The position numbers and the translations under genes are program-made. From Cavia porcellus (taxonomy: Eukaryota > Chordata > Mammalia > Rodentia > Caviidae), in assembly GCF_034190915.1 (NCBI RefSeq), contig NW_026947493.1:46084501-46148500 (forward strand): a stretch of 64,000 nucleotides of DNA, read 5' to 3'. The notes beneath the pieces are model-generated. The model saw only the letters and a program-made list of their open reading frames with translations, searched no databases and was not told where the DNA came from. Of the stretch, positions 50,440 through 62,183 are shown piece by piece (within the stretch, counting starts at the first letter, position 1; every line of letters starts with the position of its first letter).

Positions 50440-50975
50440 ATTTCCCTAAATACATTTTCAGCACAGAAGCTTTAACAGTCTTTTAGAAACATGAACCAGT
50501 TCATGTTACTTCCTCGTTCACACCCTGCAAACGGCTTTGCACACCATCTCACTCACAATGAAAGCCAAGTCCCTGCAGGCCAAGAGGACCTGCTCACACA
50601 TTTGCACACACACACACACACACACACACGATTTCTCGACTTCATCCCCTATCACCCTCCTTGACTCCTTGCTCATCGTATTCGCCCTTCCAGAACCGTC
50701 CTCACCGTAGGACCTAGCACTTGCTCTCTGCGTGTGTGCCCCAACCTGAAAACCCCCTCAATTCTTCCCACCTGCTCCTGGCTTCATTTTTCTTCTCAGC
50801 ATGTGTCACTACTTCACCCACTATACCTCTGCTCATTGTTTTCATGCTCTGTTCTCTCGACCTGCATAGAAGCACCCTGAGAACAAGGGCTCCTGCTCAC
50901 CACTGGACTTCCCAGTGCCGGGACCGAGCACAAGGTGGGCAGCCCAGATCCCCCACCCAGCACTCACCACTCCTC
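50440..50975 (+). mobile_element. L2 relic interrupted by a CA repeat
   Basis: AATGAAAGCCAAGTCCCTGC, GCTCATTGTTTTCATGCTCT and GCACCCTGAGAACAAGGGCT follow L2 order over about 500 bases. Confidence 0.6.
50605..50629. repeat. (CA)n microsatellite
   Basis: About 12 CA units inside the L2 relic. Confidence 0.95.
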
Positions 50976-51069
50976 CCTCGTCCGCCAAACTTCTCACGTT
51001 GGAAGCTTGTTCCCCAGTGCAGCCATGGGGAGAGGTGACTGAATCCTGCAGACTGCCCTGAGAAACAGA

Positions 51070-51335
51070 TTAATCCATCTATGGGTTAATGGGTCATCCC
51101 GGGAGTGAATTTGTTGTAAAAGTGACCTGGCTCCCTGGCACAGTTGCTCTGTGTTGCCAAGTGACACTGCCATGTTATGATGCTAGAAGAATTTTCTCAC
51201 CAGATGCTGACCAGACATTGATGCCATGCTCTTGGGCCTCCCTGCCTCCAGAATATGAGCTAAATACACCTCTGCTCTCAGAAACAACCTGCGCTCTGGC
51301 ACTTTGTTCTAGCAGCTGAAAATGGGCTAAGCTAA
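51070..51335 (+). mobile_element. MaLR/MLT-type LTR fragment
   Basis: GGGTTAATGGGTCATCCCGG, CTGCCATGTTATGATGCTAG, TGCCTCCAGAATATGAGCTA and the end GCTGAAAATGGGCTAAGCT match MaLR LTR 3' sequence. Confidence 0.75.
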
Positions 51336-51774
51336 TGAGTGGTGCCATTACCAACAGCAGATGTCAATGACAAAACTCTTCTTCAGAGCACATCGTCTCT
51401 TGAGATCTCGGCTAATGAGCATAGGCACCAATCCGCACTTCACAAATTAATAATTTCATGTGTTTTAACTGTGTCTCATCAGATCTTGTCATACCATTCT
51501 TGGTTTTCTCATGATGAAGTGTAGTATCGCAGGTATACAATTTAATGAGCTATTTACTGTCAGTATAAAAAGTTCCAGCCTTTTCTCCCTATGCCCTGGC
51601 GGGTCATCTTACCTAGCCCCGCGGGTGTGCACCTGCCCTTTGAGAGGACACTGAATCATTTCACTCATTTGAGATTAAATATGCCCTACTTTTTACTTCT
51701 GCTTATCATTTCAAATATTTGTATCTTATCAAGTAGCTCTTCAACCTGGACAGCAGGGAAAACATCATACATAC

Positions 51775-52035
51775 TACCGTCTAATGGTTAAAGCACACAC
51801 TCCAAAACCATGTGTTCAAATACCAGCTTTAATTTTTGCTAATCACTTGGCCATTAATAAGTTCTTAGCATCTCTGAAGCTCAGTTCCCTCATCTCTAAA
51901 GCAGACCTGACAAAAGGACTTGTTCACAGGATTATCATAGGCATCGAATGAGTCAATACTTGTACAGTATGTGGGTTACCTGAAACATGATATACTTAAG
52001 AATAAGGCTATTGCAAGAGTAAGTTGTTTGTTGTT
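51775..52035 (+). mobile_element. MIR, near full length
   Basis: CTAATGGTTAAAGCACACAC, GTTCAAATACCAGC, CTCAGTTCCCTCATCTCTAA and GCATCGAATGAGTCAATACT run from the tRNA-like head to the 3' part. Confidence 0.78.
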
Positions 52036-52409
52036 ACTATTTTATGTTACATAATACACAGTTCAGTGTTTGTGCCGAGGAATATTAACAGTTGTTGATG
52101 GGCTGATCACATATCATTTGATCAGAAAAATGGCTGTCTCTTATTTGCTCCACTGCCTCTGGTTCCTCCTTTGTCTGGATCTGTTTCTTCAACCCCAGTG
52201 AGACCTACAGCTTTTCCATCACAGGAATGTCCCGTTGCTTCTCATTCGTCATAGACTTAGATACTGCATTTGTTCCCTCCTGCTGCTGCTGGGGGGGGGG
52301 GGGAATGTAGCCTCAGCCAGTGATGGTGAGCTTGCAAACATCACAAACAGCCAGCTGTGGCACACGTGCCGGGGGGTCCCCAGCACTGGCCTAAAGGCCT
52401 TGTCACTGG

Positions 52410-52640
52410 ATGCTGACTGTCTCACAGCCCTGGAGGCCAGAGGTCCACAATCAGGGTTCCACTAGTACAGCTCTTCCTTGCTGGGTCCTCACATGGCCCC
52501 TTCCCTGTGTGTGAGAAGAGAGCAAGCTCTGGTGTCCCCCCCCCTTCTCATAGGGACACCAGACTATGAGGCCCACACTATGAGCTCATTTAACTTTACC
52601 TCCCTGAAGGCCCTGCACAGCCCTCTGAAACTGAGTATGT
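52410..52640 (+). mobile_element. Ancient LTR-like relic
   Basis: TCTCACAGCCCTGGAGGCCA, GCTGGGTCCTCACATGGCCC and ATAGGGACACCAGACTATGA belong to the same general repeat type as 47055-47445. Confidence 0.6.
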
Positions 52641-53324
52641 GACTATACTCTTAAAAAAAAAAAAAAACAACTTAAAACTTTTTCTAAGCCCTACAAAATA
52701 CAATGGGGTTATATTATAATACAGATTTATTACAGAGACAATTCCAAAAAAGCACAAAAAATAGATTTCTTAGGAAATCACCCACAATCTCTACCAGCCA
52801 GAGAATAGCAGTAATAATACAAATTGAAATTTCTAATCCAAGAATCTGAATTTTGTAATGTCCCAAAATCAAAACACTGCCATCCTCCAGTATTTCAGAC
52901 AAGGAATACTCAAAGTGTAATAAATAATTTATATCACCCATATATTAGGTACACTTTTCAGCTAATTAGAATTATACAGTAGTGTTCACATTTTCTACTG
53001 CCTTATAGCTCTTTACAATAATCTATCTTACTTTTACATCAGGAACTGTTTAAGAACTTTAAAAACCTATTTATAAACACTTTTAATTTTTAAAGTCAAC
53101 TTTCAAGTTTTTATTTTCAATGATTTATCTTCTATTTCTTATATGTTACTTACTTTTCTAACTCTATTCATATGAGACTAAATTTTTAATTGTATAAATT
53201 TCACTTTAAAACTTCAAAATTTTGTTGTACTCCTTGATTTTTTAGTGCTTTATGGTTTCTCTTTCCTCTTTATCTGCTGACATTATCTCTTTTGTTGCTG
53301 TTGATTGCTGTTGTTCTGTTTTGT

Positions 53325-53461
53325 TTTCTTGACACGGTCTTGCTATGCAGTGCAGGCTGGCCTTGGATTTGGTTATGTAGCCCAGGCTGGCCTCGAACTC
53401 ATGGCGATCCACCTGCCTCAGTCTCCCAAGGGCTGAACTACAGGGCACACATCATCACACC
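53325..53461 (-). mobile_element. B1-type SINE
   Basis: The reverse complement starts CAGGTGTGATGATGTGTGCC and ends AGACCGTGTC, with two GCCTGGGCTAC/GCCTGCACTGC halves. Confidence 0.88.
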
Positions 53462-53754
53462 TGAGTACTTTTTATCTTACTGTCATGGTTTGCTTATTTT
53501 GAGATGAGTTTCAGACATGGTTGATGAGAAACAGGGTGACTGTCACACTATCTGCCCCTCTGTCTGAGGGTGCTGCCCCAGCTGTCTACATGGCTCAGCC
53601 AAGCAGATAAAGACTTGGGGCTAATTCTCCCTGGGACCCAAGCATGACTACGGGCATTGTGATTAACTGGAACCCATCCTCCTGCTATGTTCTCCTGGAC
53701 TTCTTCAACCTCATCCAGTTCACAACCTCCTATCTTCACAGAACTAAAGCATGC

Positions 53755-53885
53755 TCTTCCTGTACTAGCTACCTGAGAGACAGAGAAGGATCACTAATTT
53801 GATGCCAGCCTATCTCAAAATGAAAAAAAAAAAGCACTAAGAATATAGTTGGAGATCCCCTAAGTTCCATCTGCAATACAAAACC
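53755..53885 (+). mobile_element. B1-ID dimeric SINE, diverged fragment
   Basis: A short B1-like part (CTAGCTACCTGAGAGACAGA), TCTCAAAATG plus A run, then an ID-like end (TAGTTGGAGATCCCCTAAGT). Confidence 0.5.
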
Positions 53886-55254
53886 AAAAATAACACGCTC
53901 CTCCTTCCTCATCACAGAAGCCAACTGAGCCAAAGATTATTTCATTCAGGGTTGTCCTATGGTATCAGTTCCAGGCCAGCTTTCTGAATTTTACAATCTG
54001 TGCTGGATAACTCAATCTGCCTAGAACCCATGCTTAGAATCACAAGAAAACATCCCCAGATGCTCTGAATAGTTGGCCAGCCATAAGCCCCACTGAATTT
54101 GGGAAACAAAGGACCCGGTCCAAACCACCTGGGGTCCTAGCACTGTGGAGGGCTACACACACCCCTTTCCTGACCTCCTGGCTAAAATGTTGAATGCTCC
54201 CCTTCTCTACACACTCGGTAACCTACAGCAGTGGGGCAGAGAGGAGGCATTGCACAAGGGTGGAACTCCTCTGCATGGTCCTAGGGAGAAACTCACACTA
54301 TCCTGATCCAAGGCTCAGTGAATAGGGCAGCATACACCAACAATATACTGTGGACTCTGAGAGTCAAGTGCTTTGCTGTAATTAGTGAGGGAGAGGACAC
54401 AGAAGGCTGTGTAGAAAAGATGACTTTGACCCAGTCCTCCAGAGATGGAAGGAAGAACACCATAGGCTGGGCTTCCCACCTGGACAACAGTGACCACTGT
54501 GCCCTCACCCTGGTCCCATGCTGGAGACTCAGTGCTCAGATAGCCAAGTGCGAGCTGCTAGACCTTCTCCCCTGAGTACTACAAGGACTGCCAGAAGAGA
54601 GCTTCTCCTGCCATTCAATGGCATTTAGGAATAGAGGAACAGGTAACTTCCACTGGCTGAGGGGCAGGCCTGGACATCGGGTGTGAGCAGTCAAGGAGCT
54701 GGTCCCAGGGCTCTCTGGGAACTTGCATCTTTCTCCTTTTCCCTCCCTTCTTCCCTTCTGCACCAGTCAGTGGGTTCAGTTGAGAGACCAGAGTATGCTG
54801 TTGCTCCCAGGGGCCTCTCTTTCCATCCCATTTTTCCTGTCCCCATCTCCTGGGAGGGAAAACCATTCCCTTTTCATTCACTTTCTTCACGTGTGGGCAG
54901 ATTTTATGCAGTGAAAGAACCTCTATCGTCAACTGGTGGACATCGTTTCTCCTTGCCTATCAAGTTTCTAGCCCTTTTCGTTTGACAAAAGTCTCAGTTT
55001 GTACAGTTTGAATGGCTTTCTTCTGTGGGGAACTGTCCTATGCAATTCATTGGCAGATAAGTGACAAGCCTGAGCCAATCAGCTGCTCTTCTCCCTGGAA
55101 AGTCTATACTAATTTCTTCCAGTTCTATACTATGGCGAAGCCATGGCTCCCCAAAATTCTACATCCAGCGCTGCTGCCATCACTCTATCAGCCCATCCTG
55201 CTGGAGTTTTCACCAGCGCACATACCACGATACAGACATGAGCTCACCGCATCT

Positions 55255-55385
55255 GTCCATTACCTGTCTCTGGAATGTCAGTGCTGTGAGAACAAAGACT
55301 GCCCTCTTCATCCAGGCATCATCATCAATGCCTGAGCAGTGCTGCCCACATGGGCAAATAAGGGTTTGTTGAGTGGAGATCTAAA
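55255..55385 (+). mobile_element. L2 3' end relic
   Basis: GGAATGTCAGTGCTGTGAGA, ACAAAGACTGCCCTC and AATAAGGGTTTGTTGAGTGG match the L2 3' end. Confidence 0.6.
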
Positions 55386-55967
55386 CTTTGGGTCTTGAAT
55401 GGAATGACAAAATTGGCTGAAGTTTAGTCCTTTGAAGCAGAACTTCAAAGAGTAATCCTTGGGCTCCCGCTCTGCCTGTCCTTGTAAGCCATCTGTACTC
55501 GTGCCCACATAGTCCTGGTTTACAGAGTTCATCCCCGTGGTTCACAGACACAGAGTCTGGCTCTCACCCCTGTCAGGATCAAGCTTCCTGACCCAGACTT
55601 GCTGAACCCTTCATTGAACTGGTCTCTAACCTGTCAGCCTCTACGTCCAAGTCACTCACCACCCTCAACTTCACACTGCTGACTATCCATGGCTTCCCCA
55701 CATTCTCCCTGGCCTGGCACCTACCTACCTTCCCATGTGGCCGTGAACAATCTTAAGACTGACGCTGACAATAATTCAGGTTATGAACGTGATTTGTGTC
55801 TAGGCTGAAAGTTTGTGCTTGCACCTAGGGTGGTGGCCAACTAACACGCCATGTGCATGGCTATGGCACTCAAATGACTGCTAAAGCTGGTCTGAGAGAC
55901 AGTGATGGGAAGCTACACTCTCAAGTGTGATGACTGCTGCAGGCAAGGGGCACAAAAAGCAATCTAC

Positions 55968-56072
55968 GGGGCTGGGGATTTAGCTCAGCGGCATAAGTGC
56001 CTGCCTTGGAAGCAGGCAGTCCTGAGTTCGATCTCTGGTACCGATAAAAACAAACAAAAAGACAAAAAAAAA
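55968..56072 (+). mobile_element. Young ID-like SINE
   Basis: The body GGGGCTGGGGATTTAGCTCA ends GGTACCGATAAAAACAAAC plus an A tail. The 14-bp duplication AAAAAGCAATCTAC lies at 55954-55967 and 56073-56086. Confidence 0.95.
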
Positions 56073-57124
56073 AAAAAGCAATCTACACACCACTCGCACT
56101 TAACTCCCATCGCTCTTTGAAAACCAGTAAGAGTCCTTCATCAGAGCACTGTATTAAGAAACTATTCCTTGTTCATTTCTGCTGCTCACAAGCATAGGCA
56201 GGTAAGGAGCACTGATCTCAGTTATTTCGAGCAGTGGTTTGTTTTTCTTTTATATGATTCAGTTACTTTGACACAGGCCTGACAGCAAAAGCCCAGCTGC
56301 CCTGACAGCGGTGGAGCAGTCTATCGCTTCACTCCAACATGCAGACCCAGGCCATGTACGAGAGGCCGAAGGGGCTTAAGTACTGGCAGTGCTTTTTACT
56401 CCCAGCCATGGTGAGAAATTGTTGGTTTAAATGTATTCTTGCCTTTGGAAATTATTTAGAGTATATTTTGTTCCTTTAGAGAGAACACAGAAATATACAC
56501 ACAAGCAGTCAGCTGCACTGAATTAGTATCAAGGGGACAGAAGGGGAGAGTGTTTAATGTGCCAGGACCCCAAAATATCAAGTTGGATGTCTGAGAATGT
56601 GCACCATCAGAGTCTCAGGAAGGACCACAGAATCACTGTCATGAAGACATGAAAATATTAGTCCAACTTTTAAATTCTATGTTGGAGCAGTATATATATA
56701 TATAGAAGTTTTTATGAAAGGTAAGGATGGATTCTCTGATAACACAAACAGGATGTGTACGGGATGAATTAAAACATTAATGAACCCATGAAAGGTACTA
56801 ACCTCACTAATAATTAAAGAAATAAAAACTACCATGTGATATGATGCTAATCAATAACTAGAGACTAAAATCTGATAGTTTTCACTGTAGACACAAAATT
56901 TGTGATTTGCTAGTCCAGTTGGGCAGTCAAGTTTTTGAACAGATCTAACATGATGATATTTATTAACACAGTATGTATATGGAAAAATAGATATATTAGT
57001 ACCAGTGATTGTTCACTAAATCTTGAGGTACACTGTAGCTATTCATTTAATGTTTTTGAAAAATGTTCAATACCTTGAGAAAATGCATATTTGCTAAATT
57101 TATGTGGATATGAAGGATATAATT

Positions 57125-57211
57125 TTGTGTGTGTGCGTGGTACCAGAAATCAAATTCAGGACTCAGGCTTGCCCGGCAGCCATTGCACCACTAAGCTAAA
57201 TCCCCAGCCCC
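57125..57211 (-). mobile_element. Diverged ID-like SINE
   Basis: The reverse complement gives GGGGCTGGGGATTTAGCTTA and a GGTACCACGC end. The 11-bp duplication AGGATATAATT lies at 57114-57124 and 57212-57222. Confidence 0.88.
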
Positions 57212-57239
57212 AGGATATAATTGTTTAACAACATGGTTG

Positions 57240-58190
57240 TGACTATATCAAAAACTTTAAAAGAAAAAGACTTCTAAAAAGCTACTAGAACTAACAAACT
57301 AGTGGAGCAAGGTTGCACATTATAGACAAATAATGAAAATTAATTGTATTTCTTTAGGCTAGCAATGATCAGAAACTAAGATAATATCATTTACAATTGC
57401 ATCAAAAATATAAATTACTTAGAGTAAGTCTAACAAAGTATGGGGAACAGCTACCTATTGAAAATTATAAAACATTGCTGAAACAAATTTTAAGAGACTA
57501 AATTAATGGAGCAATGTATCTTATTTGTGACTGGAAGATTCAATATTGTTAAGCTGTCAGTGCTCTCAAAATTGATCAACAAATGCAATGCAATTCCAAT
57601 AAAAATTCCAACAGGCTCCTTTTTTTGAAGAAATTAACAACTTCATTCCAAAATTCAATGCAAAGGACACAGAACGTGCAAAAGGATTTTCAAAAAGAAT
57701 ACATCTGGAGAACTAAAACTAATTTTGAAACTGGGCGTGGTGGTACACACTTGGAATCCCAGCACTTGGGAGGCTAAGACAGGAAGCTCCTCACAAATTC
57801 AAAGCCATACTGGGCTACATAGTGGTTTCAAGTCCACCCTGAACTACATAGTGTGATCTTGTCTCAAAAAAAGCAATAACAATTAAAAAAAATAAATTTG
57901 AATTTAGAAAGATAACATTAGCAGACCAATATAATATTGATCAAATAAATCAGTTTATTATCAAATAAATCAGTGAAACAGAAAAGAAAATCCAGAAATG
58001 GACCAGCATAGACATATATACAACTGACTTTTGACCAAGGTGCAAAGATATTTCCCTAGAAAAAAGAATGGCTTTTTCAACAAATGACACTGAAACCATT
58101 AGATATCCATGTATAAAAATGAACTCAAAATGGATCACAGTACTGAAGGCTAACAGATCTGAAATGGATTCAGTGTTAGCCAGGACCCAG
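57240..58190 (+). mobile_element. LINE-1 ORF2 3' fragment split by a B1
   Basis: GACTGGAAGATTCAATATTG and CAATGCAATTCCAATAAAAA, then after the B1 GAAATGGACCAGCATAGACA, CAACTGACTTTTGACCAAGG and TTCAACAAATGACACTG, read in ORF2 order. Stops break the frame. An uncertain L1-like patch also lies at 56800-56900. Confidence 0.88.
57728..57888 (+). mobile_element. B1-type SINE inside an L1 fragment
   Basis: TGAAACTGGGCGTGGTGGTA to GTGATCTTGTCTC plus A run, with duplicated halves. It splits the L1 sequence at 57240-58190. Confidence 0.9.
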
Positions 58191-58234
58191 TTCAGACTGC
58201 AAGTAAGAAGACAAAACAAGTGAAGATTTTTTCC

Positions 58235-59945
58235 CCTTGCATCATGGATCAGTTTGGAGGACAGAAGAATTCACCATGGGCTACTCTGTTTACAACCACC
58301 ATGGTATCAAAGCCAGCTCACTAGCTGCTCAGCAGCCAGCCCTTCTCAAAATGCCGCTCGTCCCTTATGTGCAGCAAAACTGCATTAGCAGCAACAGGTT
58401 TGACCACACAAACACCAGCAAACCATCAGTTAAAGCAAACTGCAGCACTGCAGCATGAGCCACAGCTGCAGAGACCGCACGGCAACAGCAGTAATCACAA
58501 CCTCAGCAGGCCACGTGCAGCAACAGTCACCACAGCCCCAGCAGACTCTAACGCAGCCAACTGTCACACACACTGCAAGCCTTAACCTGTCTCCTCCTCA
58601 GCCTGCAGCACAGACATGCCCCGCCAACGTCCAGCCAACAGCAAACCCAACCTCAGAAGCACCATGTTTCACGGCTCCGTGTTCCATCTGGACTTGGAGA
58701 CAAAGATGGGTTCTTTTAGCCTGTGCTTATCAAGGGGAAATCCTCCACTCCAATGGGTGACCGAATATTGGTTGGTGCTACTTATCAATCCCAATATGCC
58801 TTTAAAATGGAAAGTTCAAAGAACTTGAACACTTCCAAATCACTATCAGTCCCAAACTCAACCTTTACTGGAGACTCCCACTGCTCTTCAGCCAATTGCA
58901 CTGCAGATCACAGATCGCAGGCTCAGCCCCAGCCTCAGCCACAGCTGCAGGCCCAGATTTCCGCAGCACCTGTGATGCCACTGCTGCGGACACAGCCATA
59001 GCAGAAAGGTGGTTTGCTGCAGCCTCCTGTTCAGATAGTTTCACAGCCACAGCCAGCATGAAAGTCAGTTCCACCATCTAGATTTCGAGGAAAGAATGAT
59101 GAGAGGGGATCATGAGGGGATCACAAAGACCAAAGGCATGAAAGAGGAAGACACAGGTCCACAGAAGGATCACCACAGAGAAAACGTTTCCATGGGGGAT
59201 AGCCACAAAGAGACAGACAATGACCATCTAGAAGAATTCCACATGCTGTTCCATGTGACGTGGAGCAGTTGAAGTTGTCTTTAGACGGTCATAGCTGTGA
59301 CAGGCTGGGACTAAGATCCTGTTACCAGAATTTATACCTAGTAACTGTTTTGCTGTTCAGTTTACATGGGTGGAGGGTTTCCTTTTGTCAGGACCACTTC
59401 AGTCAGGAAATGACTGCAGTTTCTCTGTAAAACACACAGTAGAATCCTTAGAAAAAGACAGGGCTGTTCTTGATTCTCCAAACACTAAGAACACTTACAC
59501 AATGCAAAGGCCAGGCTGATGGGCAGCCCTAGATTGGAAGGTGTACATCCAATCATGTGCTTTTACTCAACACCCAAAAGAGCTTCAGAATGGACATGCT
59601 AGGTTTCTAGTGGGCATCAAGGACATCACCTTGCCTGGAGGCCACTGATCCCCTTCTTTGGATGGACCACACCCAGAAAAAGATCTCTGTGTTGTTACAA
59701 CTGATACTCATTGTGGAAGCATTGAGCCAAATATATGCACACAGGGGCACCATTGTGCAGAAATTTGCTACCACTGCCCTGAGGAGCCCATGAGAGGTCT
59801 TCTACCTCATGTGATGACAGTGCTTTTAGTTTTCCTGGGTGTTTGGCATCGGCTTTCCACCTGCTCAGAGCAGAAAATTCTCACATGAGTTCCAAGGAGC
59901 AGCTGCGCAAGAAGCTTCGGCGTGAACACAAAGAGGATTCCTCTC
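58235..59945 (+). pseudogene. CCAR1: CCAR1 processed pseudogene, 3' part missing
   Basis: This is an intronless, broken copy of the mRNA for CCAR1 (cell division cycle and apoptosis regulator 1, a nuclear coactivator of about 1,150 residues). It begins at the ATG at 58243 (MDQFGGQKNSPWATLF), keeps TGLTTQTPANHQL and a Q-rich stretch, then the S1-like region (NPNMPLKW), QAQISA, and SRFRGKNDERG written across shifted frames. Near 59660 it has GPHPEKD, followed by the SAP-proximal part near 59850-59940. Many stops and frameshifts make it non-coding. It covers roughly the first 580 parental residues, then similarity stops without a poly(A) tail shortly before a dimeric SINE at 60026. The A-T-rich bases just before the ATG may be parental 5' UTR, so the left edge is approximate. 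Identification is from recalled family sequence, not from a search. Confidence 0.88.
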
Positions 59946-60025
59946 GTATCCATTGTTCTAAACTGTAGCCAAAGTTTCCTCTCTAAAAATATTTTAACAG
60001 GTAATCTATATAGAATAAAAGCTGT

Positions 60026-60190
60026 AAACCAGGCATAATGGTACACCCATAATCCCAGCACTCTCAGACGCTGAGACGAGGGCAGTTTGGTGATTTAGTA
60101 AGATCTTATCGCAAAATTAAAAGGAAAACAGGGCTGGAAATGTAGCTCGGTGCAAAAGTCCTGGGTTCAAGCCAAGCACAGAAAAAAAAG
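60026..60190 (+). mobile_element. B1-ID dimeric SINE
   Basis: AAACCAGGCATAATGGTACA, TTGGTGATTTAGTAAGATC, linker, then GGGCTGGAAATGTAGCTCGG and an A-rich tail. It lies just downstream of the CCAR1 retrocopy. Confidence 0.82.
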
Positions 60191-60279
60191 AAAGAAAGAA
60201 AAGAAAATTCATTTACAAATAAACATCAAGCAATGTTTTAGATGAACTCTAATTCATGCTACAGTGAAGCAATATAATT

Positions 60280-60475
60280 ACTATTGTTTAATGACTACCT
60301 TCTGGAAACTATGCTAAACACTTCACACCATTTGTGCCATTCAACAGTAACAACATTACAGGGGATATATATATATATTCCAATTCGCAGATGAGAAAGC
60401 TGAGTCCCAGGAAAGTGAAAGACATTAATAACAATTAATAAGTTGTAGAGACAAAATTAGAACTTGACTTTATCT
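60280..60475 (-). mobile_element. MIR relic, antisense
   Basis: GAAACTATGCTAAACACTTC, CCAATTCGCAGATGAGAAAG and CTGAGTCCCAGGAAAGTG follow reversed MIR. A short AT repeat (60366-60380) interrupts it. Confidence 0.7.
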
Positions 60476-60492
60476 AAAACCATAGTTTAAAT

Positions 60493-60517
60493 ATTTTTAA
60501 TTTTAAAAATTAAAAAT
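60493..60517. repeat. 12-bp AT inverted repeat
   Basis: ATTTTTAATTTT and AAAATTAAAAAT flank one A. Pure A/T, so chance is plausible. Confidence 0.8.
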
Positions 60518-61523
60518 AAAACAACTTGTCCTCTTACCATTTAGGAAAATATGTCACCAAAATATAAAACGATATCATTATACTTAGAGACAAAAGCCTA
60601 ATGATAAAAAGTTCCTCTGCTATTAACAAAATTAATCATGTGAGAGCAGAAAGTCTCAAAACAATTTTGGAACTGTTAGGAGCAATAGCATACTTACATT
60701 TCCATCTCTATCTCCAGTTTCCTCACTAACTGGCTGCCACAAGGGTGGCAGGAAAGTGTGCATTATCTGAAAAGCACATCCCCAAATATGTTGCATGACA
60801 TTTTCTTCAGTAATTATGTTGAAGACACAGAAGAGCAGACCAGCTGTTTAAATTTATCTCCTGGGAAGTGCACATGGCTGCCAGGAAGCACTTTCCAGGT
60901 AAACAAGCGTGGGTGTGACACGGGATTCTCTCCAGGCATGTGAAGATGCGTGGTGGCCAGAGAGAAGATCCCAGGCCAGAGAGACACATGGGCACAAGCA
61001 GTGCGGTGCTGCCGTCACTGGCATCACCAGGGTCAACCACTGTATTCTAGACAATCGAGTGATACAAAACCTTGTCCAGCACCTTAATGAAAATGTCGCC
61101 CATTTTTCCCTTTAATTCAAAGAATTCATCTACAAGACTGCTTATATTATGGGTCATCATAAAGCTTATCCTTATATTTATTGAACTGTTGTTAATCTGG
61201 AGAGATAAAAGATTATGAAAATCTACATAGAAACCTTATATGGAAGATAATGCTATTGTCTCAGTTTCAAACATTTTCCTTCTTAAACACCTTGTAGATG
61301 AAAAGGTTTCATAGATAATCCCTCTTTGTTATTTAACAGTAAGAAAGATTATATTTAAATTGTTTTACATACTAAATTAATATGCCTAAGATTTTTGTGT
61401 TTCTTACATCATACTCACTTTAACTTACTAAGCTTGGAAAGTATAAGTAGTTTATAGTCCGTGACAAGGAAATATGGCCCCCAAAATCTGGGCTATTATC
61501 GGGTGTTTTGGTTTTTTTGTTAT

Positions 61524-61923
61524 TGTTTTTCTAATTTTAATTAAAGAAAGACTAAATAAAACAGAAAATAGGTAGAAATAATATGTTCAGAGAAAAAATA
61601 AACAGTAAGAAAAGAAATCACTAGTTGATGTTTACATATTGTCATTTTACAAATAATTTTCAAGATACAAAAATGGAACGTGTAAAGTGGGAATTCAAAC
61701 AGCGAGACCGAAAACAGTTCTGTTCAACTGTCCAACAAAAACTTAATAACATGGTTGTCAATCCTATACACTTAAACATACATGCAGTTATCCATAGCTT
61801 CATTTATGCTTAGATTAAACAAACTAAAGCAGGTTAAAATCATTCTGAACAAAAAATAGTAGTATTGCTGGATTTCACATCATGACACTCCATGATCAAC
61901 ACTGGGTACTGCAGTGTCTTTTT
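61524..61923 (-). mobile_element. HAL1-like 3' end, 5'-truncated copy
   Basis: This matches 62040-62460 along its length. Shared landmarks are AAACAGTAAGAAA, ACAGTTCTGTTCAACT, CCAACAAAAACTTA, CATACATGCAGTTATCCAT and ATGACACTCCA. The tail at the low end is A-rich on the minus strand. A SINE and then the second copy follow at higher coordinates. Confidence 0.75.
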
Positions 61924-62032
61924 TTAAATTTTTTTTGTCTTTTTCCTTTTTATCGGTACCAGGGATTGAACTCATGACTGCCTGCTTGCAAGGCAGGCGC
62001 TTTATGCCGCTGAGCTAAACTCCCAGCCCCGT
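61924..62032 (-). mobile_element. ID-like tRNA-derived SINE between two HAL1-like copies
   Basis: On the minus strand this reads GGGGCTGGGAGTTTAGCTCA, then the B-box region and GGTACCGATAAAAAGGAAAA with the tail. It sits in the A-rich end of the 62035-64000 element. I see no clear target duplication. Confidence 0.85.
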
Positions 62033-62160
62033 TTTGTTTTTTTTTTTTAATTTAACTTAAAGAAAGACTAAACAAAACAGAAAATGGGTAGAAATAATAC
62101 ATAATTCCAAAGAAAAAATAAACAGTAAGAAATCACTACTTGATGATTATGGATTGTCTT

Positions 62161-62183
62161 TTTTTTTTTTTATTGGTACCAAC
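62161..62183 (-). mobile_element. Extremely 5'-truncated SINE insertion with target duplication
   Basis: A 10-bp direct repeat GGATTGTCTT (62151-62160 and 62184-62193) brackets a T run plus TATTGGTACC. This is the reverse complement of the last bases of the ID-like SINE (GGTACCAATA plus poly(A)). Confidence 0.75.
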
